A DNA stretch of 64,000 bases from Anadara kagoshimensis (lineage: Eukaryota; Mollusca; Bivalvia; Arcoida; Arcidae), in assembly GCA_021292105.1 (NCBI GenBank), contig CM037864.1:46884094-46948093 (forward strand), written 5' to 3'. The notes under the pieces were generated by a model. The model did not search any database, was not told the DNA's origin, and saw nothing but the letters and a program-made list of their open reading frames with translations. This document shows, piece by piece, positions 26,101-34,768 of the stretch (positions are counted from its first letter, which is position 1; the number at the start of each line of letters is the position of its first letter). The translations under genes were made by a program, and so were the position numbers.

Positions 26101-26300
26101 GACCCTAGTTCGTCTTTCAATAAGTAAGATTTTCCTTTATATAATTTTACAAATTGAAAATCTTGTTTATTGTTTTAATTTTCAGGAATTTAAGGCGTCT
26201 TTTTGACCATCACTTCAAGCTTATAACATTTGTATTAATTTTTGTCAAAAATGTTAAATTGCAGGCAGTTATGAAAAATAATTTGCTAAATTTAAGTTAA
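17144..26300 (+). CDS. TRAF6: TRAF6-like RING/TRAF E3 ubiquitin ligase gene (multi-exon)
   Basis: Exons read by eye: 17144-17668 (ATG at 17220), 19180-19336, 21219-21380, 21988-22059, 22773-22850, 23314-24430 and probably 26186-26300. Phases agree at every junction. The protein is about 715 aa, longer than vertebrate TRAF6 (522 aa) because of a Ser/Asn/Gln-rich N-terminus and a low-complexity linker. Order: disordered 1-105, RING about 121-159, TRAF zinc fingers, linker with a short coiled coil, MATH domain. Family-specific strings such as [20 protein letters not shown] and GFGY point to TRAF6 rather than TRAF2, 3 or 4. In known animals TRAF6 acts in the cytoplasm as a Lys63 ubiquitin ligase downstream of MyD88/IRAK and activates NF-kB and MAPK. 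Three single-base breaks lie in the exon from 23314, so the locus is either a recent pseudogene or, more likely, carries base-calling errors. An upstream UTR exon is implied by the acceptor at 17142-17143 but was not located. Confidence 0.93.
17220..17668 (+). CDS. TRAF6: TRAF6-like coding exon 1: disordered N-terminus and first part of RING
   Basis: The start was set at the ATG at 17220. The frame is open back to a GTG at 17190, but that is not a eukaryotic start, and an intron acceptor (TTTTCAG) ends at 17143. Residues 1-105 are rich in Ser, Gly, Asn and Gln. [10 protein letters not shown] segment precedes the RING, as in TRAF6 orthologues. The RING begins with CPIC at residue 121 and continues through CGHRFC and a further Cys-x2-Cys. 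The exon stops at the donor CAG|GTAAAA in phase 2, splitting an Arg codon. Confidence 0.92.
17988..18144. mobile_element. Hairpin MITE in TRAF6-like intron
   Basis: Two arms of about 66 bp, complementary with a handful of mismatches, surround a short GC-rich loop (TTGTCGCGCAAGCGTGACT). The outer ends read ACACAGTGTGTATGTACA and TGTACATACACACTGT. Confidence 0.85.
19180..19336 (+). CDS. TRAF6: TRAF6-like exon 2: end of RING and start of zinc-finger region
   Basis: The acceptor GATTTTCAG is followed by one base that completes the split Arg, then [11 protein letters not shown]. The Cys-Pro-x-Asp supplies the last zinc ligands of the RING; the Asp is typical of TRAF6. [17 protein letters not shown] follows and closely matches TRAF6 orthologues. 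The donor ACG|GTAAGT is in phase 0. A G-rich minisatellite starts about 35 bp into the next intron. Confidence 0.93.
19372..20405. repeat. G-rich intronic minisatellite, about 60-bp unit, 17 copies
   Basis: The unit contains GGGAAGCAGGAGTGGG, GGGGTTAGGGTTATGGGGAG and ATATTAAGAGATAATCTCT. The latter includes the small palindrome AGAGATAATCTCT. Copies differ by small indels. It begins about 35 bp after the donor at 19337. Confidence 0.96.
21219..22850 (+). CDS. TRAF6: TRAF6-like exons 3-5: TRAF-type zinc fingers
   Basis: Three phase-0 exons lie here: 21219-21380 (54 codons), 21988-22059 (24 codons) and 22773-22850 (26 codons). They carry regularly spaced Cys/His pairs ([50 protein letters not shown]) as in TRAF zinc fingers 1-4. 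All splice sites are GT-AG except the donor after 22850, which reads AAG|GCAAGT and is a strong GC-type donor. All exons here are free of stops and frame breaks. Confidence 0.92.
23314..24430 (+). CDS. TRAF6: TRAF6-like exon 6: last zinc finger, linker, coiled coil, MATH domain (three frame breaks)
   Basis: The exon starts [14 protein letters not shown], the tail of the last zinc finger. A low-complexity linker (about 23393-23800) and a short Glu/Lys/Leu-rich coiled coil follow. The MATH domain spans about 23974-24419, from GLYVWKV to IKAHVI. Reading stays in frame only if three one-base slips are allowed: near 23383-23387 (a T run, one base short), near 23885-23890 (an A run, one short) and near 23928-23933 (an A run, one extra). 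The exon ends ACAGG|GTGAGT, a consensus donor; if it is not used, a TGA follows at once at 24432-24434. Confidence 0.88.
25220..25365 (+). mobile_element. Retroelement 3' tail fragment
   Basis: Segment with GTGGAAGTTCACACCTATAA, then TTTGTCAGGTTCAAAATTCT and TTTGGACATGAATTGG, matching the tail downstream of the YIDD reverse-transcriptase copy at 58795-59527. It lies in the last intron of the TRAF6-like gene. Confidence 0.65.
26186..26300 (+). CDS. TRAF6: Probable TRAF6-like terminal exon
   Basis: The acceptor TTAATTTTCAG is followed by one base completing the split Gly codon from 24430, then [11 protein letters not shown] and a stop at 26298-26300 (37 residues). TRAF6 orthologues have a Gly-x-Leu-Arg-Arg motif just after the MATH domain, which the joined Gly-Asn-Leu-Arg-Arg would reproduce. 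AATAAA at 26427-26432 is a candidate polyadenylation signal. The rest of the short tail is hydrophobic and not recognised, so the exon is tentative. Confidence 0.5.
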
Positions 26301-26432
26301 AGAAAATCATAAACACCAAAAATGATAAATGTTCAATGTGTTCAAGTTGTGCTATGCAGTGTACTTCGGTAATTTCTCTAGAAAACCGTTTGTTTTGGAA
26401 TTGTTTGAATGCAATGTTTTAGATTAAATAAA

Positions 26433-27060
26433 CCAATAATCCAGCTCTTGTATGCTCATATCTGTTACAATAGACATTCTGATGAGCTAATTGAAGTCAT
26501 TTCTTTAGAAACAGTATTTGTTTTGTGTAAAGATTGTGTTTAATATTGATATCAGCAATAACAATAATGAAACAGCACTTTATAAAATGATGTATTAATG
26601 ACAAAATTTACACTTACGTGAAATGTTTGTTCGTTTCTTGACAACTGTTTTTTTCCCCACAATAATTGCCATTCTTTAAACTTTTAACAGTTGAGTTGCT
26701 TTAGAAGTAGTAACAAGTTTGCAAAGAAAAACATTGCTTGAATAAGACTTCAATACTATGGTCTAATTAAAAAATGAATTGAAGTAGTTTATAAAAATGT
26801 AGACCGCATGACAGAATAAAAAGTTACTTTAGCAAGCTTTAATTTTAATTTACTCCCAGTTCATCTATGTATTAAATGTTACAATTCTTCAAAAAGCTAA
26901 GCTATACTTAATCGTTCAAAGTTTTTAACTTGGTGGATTTGGTAACATAAGTTTTCTCATTTCAACATCTTAATTTAAATATTTGGATTTCTACATTTTC
27001 GGTTCTAGTACTACTGATTAGGAATTCCATCCCAAAATTAAAACAGGTTTAGGAACATGT
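26433..27060. other. Downstream of TRAF6-like gene, no gene seen
   Basis: AT-rich sequence after the candidate polyadenylation signal. About 27000-27040 resembles the segment at 44910-44950. Confidence 0.45.
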
Positions 27061-27081
27061 ACATGTATTTCATTAGAATTC

Positions 27082-27376
27082 GTGGAAGCGCGTGGCCTAG
27101 TGGTGAAGGCGTTGGACTCATGATTCGAAGGTCATGGGTTTGATTCCTGGACAGGGCGATGTGTTGTGTCCTTGAGCAAGACACTTAATTTCACGTTGTT
27201 CCAGTTCACTCAGCTGAAAAATAAATGAGTACCAGCAAAATGCTGGGGGTTAACCCTGCGATGGACCGGCGTCCCATTCAGGGGAGAGTCTTGTACTCTC
27301 AGTCGCTTAACGCCACCGAAACCGGGATAAGCTCCGGCCTGATGGGCCTAATGGCTCGGGACAGACTTTAACTTTA
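27082..27376 (+). mobile_element. tRNA-derived SINE with target-site duplication
   Basis: The head reads GTGGCCTAGTGGTGAAGGCG (A box region) and then GGGTTTGATTCCTGG (B box). A conserved-looking body follows (GTGTCCTTGAGCAAGACACT, AACCCTGCGATGGACCGGCG, CTCAGTCGCTTAACGCC) and the end is GACAGACTTTAACTTTA. Near-identical 21-22 bp direct repeats (ACATGTATTTC...TTAGAATTC) flank it at 27061-27081 and 27377-27398, showing an intact LINE-driven insertion. Confidence 0.88.
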
Positions 27377-28009
27377 ACATGTATTTCCGTTAGAATTCAG
27401 CAACTAATCCCCAGTTCTATTAAAAAATATCAGTATCGATAGCTGGTTAGGATCTTATGTGGAAGGTCGCAAATGATAATAAATATAGATTGTAATCTAG
27501 TTATAAATTAAGTAACCTTTATAATATTTTATAACAATTAGTATTATTACGGTATTTATCTCTTTAAATTAAAGCAAACTATGTATCGGAACCACATATG
27601 TATTGGCTAAGTGTTAACAGTTTTAAGAGTATATATGAGAAATAAGTGTTTTCCATGTCAAATAATTTGCACGCAAAGATTTGTTATGAAAAATCAGTTT
27701 TAACAGTATTGCAGATAATAAAAGTTAATTTTAAAATTATTGGTTTTGTAGTTTTTATGATATACAAGAGTAAATCGATAGATAACCAACTTATCCCATT
27801 TCCGATTGTCCGACACGTTCATGAGTTTCGTGCCTTGTTCCAATACATGTTTTATACCTGGATACAAAATTGCACGCGTATGGAGTCATATTGAATATCA
27901 ACCATGGCTAATGGTGCAAAGGCATGTTTTATATTTAAAGTTGAATACCGTGCTGTGATTTTGTTCTTGTTTTTAAAAGTTAAAACAGGCAAGGGAATGC
28001 AAAATGTTT

Positions 28010-28610
28010 ATTGATCTTCTGCGCCATGTTATGCTCAGGTTAAATTCTGAGTAGGGGAATTCAAAGCTGTAAAACTTCTTAAGAAGATGAACCCAGGTCT
28101 GGGCGCCCACTGGATGCCACCGAAATGTGTAACGAAGTTCGGAATCTAGTATACTTTGATAGGCAAATTCAGTTGGAAGAAATGGCACAGGCATTAGACA
28201 TTTCACATCGTAGCAATCTTACGTGATTGTTTAAGAATGCAAAAGCTAGCAGACTGTTTGATCCCAAAATATTTTGGAGATGAGCAAATAACAACCAGAT
28301 CACAAGTATATAGTGCCTTGCTGAAGGGTTGTAAGTCAAGATGATTTTCGTTTTGCGTCTGGTGACTGTAGATGAGACCGGTTCATTATTATGAGTCGGA
28401 AAATAAAGCTCCAAGTCGTCAGTGAGTAGGGCCTGGGTCCCCGAGCCAAAGAAGTTCAAGACGCAACCATCTGCTTGTAAAATGATGGTCACAATGATTT
28501 GGGACGCAAAAGGTGTTATATTTGACCCAAGAGAAGTACAATAACTGGGTTGTACTAAGCAAATTTGCTAGAACCGCCATCCAAGAAAACCGCCGAGGTA
28601 AACTGTCTTC
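28010..28610 (+). pseudogene. mariner-like transposase remnant
   Basis: Across changing frames one reads EDEPRSGRP, LDISH, LVTVDET, then PKKFKTQPSA and MIWDAKGVIF, in the order seen in mariner transposases. Two of the catalytic Asp contexts (VDET and WDAKG) are visible. Many frameshifts and stops break it. Confidence 0.75.
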
Positions 28611-28769
28611 AAATGTTAGAGATAATAATAAACAATATATGTGCTGTGTTTGTAATGTAATTTTCCAGCAAACTGCACTATTGCTTGCTGATTTGTTTCT
28701 TTATTTGCACGAATCTGCATTTATGCATAATCTTAATGATGATTGCATTTCTCTCTTATTAATCCTAAA

Positions 28770-29075
28770 TTTATAGACTGTGAATGTCATCTACCCTAGT
28801 GAGCTTGGAATAATAGATGCGACTGATTCTTTAAGTCTTGCTTTATATATTGATGAGATAACGATGGCTTTAATTTTTCTATTGTCAACTTTTCCCTCCG
28901 CAGGAATATACCTGGTTTTCCTGCCTATGGTGTATTTTTGCAACCATTTCTACGCTACGGTATAGCTTGTTCCCACGACGGGAGGTGGCCAACCCTTCCG
29001 GAGCACCCGGCCTCGGACCTTGCTTCCCCTGTGTTTAATCTAATTTGTCAGATTAGTATGTTTGTTTTTTATTCA
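28770..29075 (+). pseudogene. Degenerate YIDD-family reverse-transcriptase fragment plus tail
   Basis: VNVIYPSELGIIDATDSLS matches VNVIYPSELEIKDTTDSSS of the copy at 58991-59527. Further on, CCAACCCTTCCGGAGCACCC and TTAATCTAATTTGTCAGATT match the shared 3' tail. The internal part is rearranged. Confidence 0.68.
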
Positions 29076-29079
29076 TCCA

Positions 29080-30353
29080 TTGGAGCCTCAAAGGTACCAA
29101 TGTGTCTCTTGTCAGCGTGGTTGTTGTCGATACCAGATACGATATGCATATATAAAATGACAAGTCAGTTTAAATGAATCCATTTTCCCTACACTAAACT
29201 TAGAATTTTAAAAAAAATCTTTCATTAATTCCATTGTGATTGAATAAATCTTGTGTTTAGTTTTTGAACACGATCGTTGACTTTAAAAACAGAAATAAAA
29301 TTGTCTGGGCCCTGTATGACGTAATATCAGTACCAGAGGTAATGAATCTTTCATTTTTTATTTAAATGTATTTTTAAAAATATCAATTGTGAATAAAAAA
29401 ATCAAGTGTTTTTTACAATTTTTATCAATGTTTCCGGATGAAAAAGTAAATGATGATGATACCTATATGCAACATATTTTTGTTATATTACATAGTCATT
29501 CGAAAACATCTGCTGCATTCTCGAACATTCTGTTGATTATTTGGTCAAGAATCATACATTTTGTTATTTTATTATTTATTAATAATTTATTGTTGCTATT
29601 ATTATTATTACTAGAGCTTGTGTTATTATTAATATTATGAATCCAATTTAAAACCCAGTTAATGATACTATCTGTGCCAACTCGGCTTATTCCATGACGT
29701 TACCCGACGTTCCTCTCTATGCTGTCGTAATCTCACAATTAAAAAATCGTCTTGTCATTTGTATTAATGGGTCAGTTGAAAAAAATTGCATTCGATTTTT
29801 AGACACATAAATTGTCTATATACTTGAAAACAGAACTATTTGTAAATTGGCGTAAAATGTAACATGAGTTTGTTACTGAATGTGAAGCATTTTACAGTGT
29901 AGGCACATATCTAACACAAAGTAGATCCGATACTAGAATGAGAATTACTAATCTAAATGAAGTTTACTCAAAGCTCCTTCACTCCATCCAACTGGTGACA
30001 GCCAAAGTGCATGATCTATTTAAATGAAATGACTATATGCATGTAATATTTTGGCAAGAATGTGTGACAATTTTTCACTAAAAGAAGTACATGTACATAT
30101 AATCCTGAAGAAAGTGCCTTGATGTTGTTTCCTGTTTGATATTTCACACTGACAGAGAAAGATAATGTTTTGTTTCAATATTTCTTCTCCTCATATTTTG
30201 TTTAAAACGGTTTAAATGGTAAGAAACATATAAAGTAACCAATTTAAGCTTTATCCGATGTATATGGTTGTGAAACACTTGCTTGGTATCTGAAGTGTTT
30301 AAGTAACCAATGGCATCACTTCTAACATTGTATTTGGTTGCTTGGATCCTGTT
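29080..30353. other. 3' flank of receptor A, no gene seen
   Basis: AT-rich, with no supported coding exon. A run of TTA/ATT triplets spans about 29570-29640. Confidence 0.5.
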
Positions 30354-31826
30354 TTATTTATTATGAACCGCAGAGTCATACATATTATCCGTTCTAGCCG
30401 TATGATCATAAGTGTCGTCTGCTGTGTATGATCGTTGATTATGTACCATCACATCGTAGTCACCGTCTTGATCAGTATAAGAAGTGTTCAAATGACCATA
30501 CATATTACTTTGATTGTCGTTGCTATGGTACATTGACTCCGATGACGTGTTTCTATGATTGAGTTTGTTATATAAGTCATCAGCAGAGTCCACATCTGTT
30601 TTAAAGGCACTGTTCGCATATGTTTTTTTATTTGCCATTTGTTTTGTTTTTGGCATATTTGCCATTTCATATGTCTGAGACTGAGGTACTTTGGCCTTTT
30701 CATATGTTGCAGGTATATTTGCCTTGTCGTATGTCGGAGACACCCTTGCTTTTTCATATGCTTCGGGTAACTTTGCCTTGTCATGTGTTTTGGGAACCTT
30801 TGCCTTTTCATATAATTGATCTATGAAGAAACATATTAAGACATTTCAATCATTACTGAATTTTTATGTAAATATTTGAAGTGTTTTTGATAATTTACAT
30901 TCCTTTAAATGGACATACATTGTATTCACATATGTGTACTTATAATCTATCAAACATATAATCTATCAAACATATTTCCGTTCAAGTCTTACATGTCATA
31001 TTTATCTGGACAGCAATTAAAGTTATCAGATATTAAACAAAGAAATGAAGCGTATCACTTGAACCTAAGTCAAACTGTGCACAGTGGTTTTTCAAAATGA
31101 CACATGACTTTGTCATGGGAGGTTATTTAAGATGGTTAATTATATAATTAATAAATTAATGTCTTGAATGTAATGCCAAGTATGCATATAATCACCGATA
31201 TTGTAAAAAATATTGGGGGGATTTAAAGAAAGTTGGCAATAAGGAAATTCATGTTTTATGTGTTTGCTTGCAGTCTGTATGGTGCAAGGTATTACATTTT
31301 TAAACATTTATTTGATATTTATATGTTATCTTTAAAAGCGTATTAAGGACACTAGAGAAGTACAATTAAGTAATTAATCTACTAATAAAAAAATTTAATC
31401 TGATCAATTTAATTATTAATTAATATTATATCTTTCGTTTCCTAAATACGCGTCCGTATTTAAAAGGTATGCTTGTACAAATTCATTCTTAAAATATTGA
31501 CGGTGAAGCTGGACATTATTTGACTTATGACAATTGTTCTATATATTCACAAATTAACTCTTCAAAATTGATACCCAAGCACAATTTAAAAAAATAACCG
31601 AGCGTCATTGTTAATTACTTTTTTGTGAGGATATGTTCTTGTCTTATTTAGTTGTCAAAAATATTTGTTACTCGATTACATATTTGTTGTATGCTATCAA
31701 TATTAAGAAATATAATAGCAATGGGACTTGTATGTACACCGTTGAAATAGTTTTAGAAAATACAAACCATTCGTGTTAAGTGAGTCAGAAAATACAGGAT
31801 CAGTTACCGACCCAGGCTTTTCCTCC
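30354..31826 (-). CDS. Receptor A exons 12-13: tyrosine-rich cytoplasmic tail with 9-residue repeats
   Basis: Exon 31826-31768 (59 nt) encodes a juxtamembrane piece with VTDPVFSDS, which aligns with VNNPMYNLT of receptor B, so the NPxY tyrosine is replaced by Phe. Exon 30820-30354 encodes the rest. Residues 476-531 are six tandem copies of Y-[E/D]-K-A-x-[V/I/L]-P-x-[T/A], with His in place of Tyr in copy 2 and an 11-residue copy 5. Downstream are YxxL motifs (YNKL, YGHL) and a C-terminal block with YDVM and DDTYDHT that receptor B shares. The tyrosines are plausible SH2 or PTB docking sites once phosphorylated; this is inference. The TAA stop lies in AATAAATAA, so an AATAAA overlaps the end of the reading frame. 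Confidence 0.88.
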
Positions 31827-34708
31827 CTGGAATAGAAATTTAAACAACAATCAAAACCACAACAAACGTTATGACTGCGACCACGCAGAAACTTTTAGAT
31901 TTTTTTAAATGGTGGCAGGCCTCATGACTTTTAGAAATAAGGAGAAAATCCGTATATTAAATTTTTAGATAATTATGCTATTTTACTTTAAAGAATAAGG
32001 AGTATAAAATAGAAAACAAGTCTCATATTCCATTATGCACTATAGACGATAATAAAAGCAAAGATTATATGGTACTTGTGAAAAAATGGACTTTGGAAAA
32101 GGGAACTTCATTTCAGCTTTAAACCATTCCCGATCGATAATGCAGTTGAAAAAACGATTGATTCTGTCAAACGTTTCAAGGCATTCCCCCCCCCCCCCAA
32201 TAGATTGCCATTTTAGTAGAATATACATTGTGTTACTTGTTTCCATTATATATGATCATGATATATATCATTATGATTTTAGCTAAGATGGGAAGTTTAG
32301 TAATATTTTGCAAAAGTTTTCAGCAAAAGGGTATTATTTTTTATAATTGAATATAATTAAACTTACTGTTTCTTACAAGTCGTTTTTCTAAATAGAACCA
32401 ATACCACTATAATTACTATGACAACTACCACCGTTACAGATCCAATTACTGAGCCGATAATTACAGTTTTGTTATCCTTGCCTGAAGACTTAGCGGCGGT
32501 TGTCTCGGGACTGGATACCACTGAAAATGTAAGTAAATCAAAATAACCAACAACAAACTTATTTTCATGTGGAAAAATGGAATACTAATATAAAACGGAT
32601 GGCTTCATGGAAAGGAGTAACGATAATTAACGCCCGGGCACGGGTCTTATACTGATGCATCCAGTTAAAGGATGGTGGGGTAAACAGGAACAGGAGTAGT
32701 CCGAGAAAGCAACCGAACCTCCACATATGGACTAATCGAACTTCCCCTTGCTTTAAATTACCAAAGTGAGATCCGAAGCTAGTTGGCTATAGGCGTGCGC
32801 TTTAGATGAAATAACCATCCTGATTCAATGTAAGTATTAAAATGCATCTCGAGATAAACATCTATCTGACCGATACACTTCCGTAGAATTTAAGTTTTGA
32901 TCTGTCATTGATTTGGTCCAGTATTACCAGTCAGCGTGCAAGTTTTAGACTGGTAACAGGTAAGACAAGATAGTACATAGTGGTGTTGGGATTCCAATAC
33001 TTTTGAACTGTCTTTAAGATGTAACAAATTACACATGTACCTTTTAAAAAGAAGAGAGCAAATTGTTAACAACAAAAATGTACAGGAAAATAGCCAAGAA
33101 AATGAAACAAAAAAAAAAAAAGAGTACGCAATATAAATTTAGAGAACAAGTAAAGGTTGTGCAAATTAGCTTAGCATGCATAGCATTCAATAAAATACGA
33201 ATACAAATACAATACTTTTTAAGACCGTTTCATTTATCATTTTGTGCATTTTGAAGAAAGTGGTTGATATTACTTATATTCCTCTTTATTACAAGTACCT
33301 AGATGACCATTAACACCACACAATTTAAGTAGTATCATGCAAGATACTAAAGCTAAGTTTACAGATATTTTTGAAGATCGTACATTATGCCATTGGTAAC
33401 AACGAAACAATACAAGAGAAAAGAGCACGCAATTACAGACTGCATGTGGCCAACAATAGGTTGTAAATTGGACACAAGAAAACCGGAAGAAAGGTACCGT
33501 GCAGCATGGGCGAACGCAAATTTATTTAGGAAGTGAGTACATGTATTAAAAAAAATTAAGTAGTGTGTTTGAATGTGCCAAAATATTGATCAAAACTGTC
33601 TGCGGACACCAGATTGAAAGCGTAGAAAAGGGGAAAACGGGTAAATGCTGCCACCAACCCACTAATGTCGCAATGACAGTGAGTAAGTAAGGTTTATGTT
33701 TAATCTTTTATCATATTTTTGTACGTCCACACTTAAGAAAATTTAAAAGCCTGATATTAGATTAATCACGCACGTTTGAAATTTGTGAACGTTATAAACT
33801 CAAGTTGTCTGTTGAGGAATCGGAATGCGAATATCATTTCTTCAGATTCATCAAGTCGTTAAAAATTTGGTTAAGAAACAGAACAAAAACACAGAGGACG
33901 TCCGTATTTAAATAACTATTTAACGAGACAGGCCTAGTTAAAATGCCGAACTTTGCTTTCGGATTGTGCTTTTGGACATGAATTGATATCTTTGTTTTTG
34001 ACTTAATCAGGAAAAAGTTATAGTAGCAAGCATCAGTTAAATATTACTTGTACTTTATCTTCACACACACACACTGTTTAATCCTAGCTTGAGTAGGCTC
34101 ATCCTGTTCGTTATGCATTTTTGCTAATATGGACACTGATATGTATTGTGAAACTGGTATTAAATGAATAAAAGAACTTTATCAGGCAGTCAATTTTCAG
34201 ATTGCTGCAGGTCACGTGCTCAATCATGATTTTGCACGTAATTTCTATTTTCTTTTCAGGAGTTTATGATACGGTTTGTGGTCAGAAAATAAAATACTGT
34301 AAACTTTAATTGTAAACTTTATTTTCTTTGGGACGTCTAGTTACTTATTGTGAAGGGGACTTTGTGCCATACTGAACAATTTGGCATTACCAAACTTCAT
34401 AAATATCTCCAAACAAACCTAATTTGATAATGCTTTGGTCGATTTTTGTGGAAAGTTACGATTAGCAATTGTTTCTTAACTTTCTCTTTCTCTTTTCTTA
34501 TATGTTCACTATTTATGGTAAATTAATGCACTATCAAGGGTTATATCTGTAAATAATTTGTACCGAGGTTTGTTCCTATCTTACTGTCGCTGCACCATTG
34601 TCCTGTATATCCAGGTTTACATATACATGTACCGTTATTGGGAACACAGACAGTGCCAGAGGTCTTCTTACAGGCACATGTATCGACAATAGTCTCTTAA
34701 AATAAATA

Positions 34709-34768
<60 letters not shown>

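Noticed and set aside
28169-28492. Minus-strand 107-residue frame
   Set aside because: It is antisense to the mariner transposase remnant read on the plus strand.
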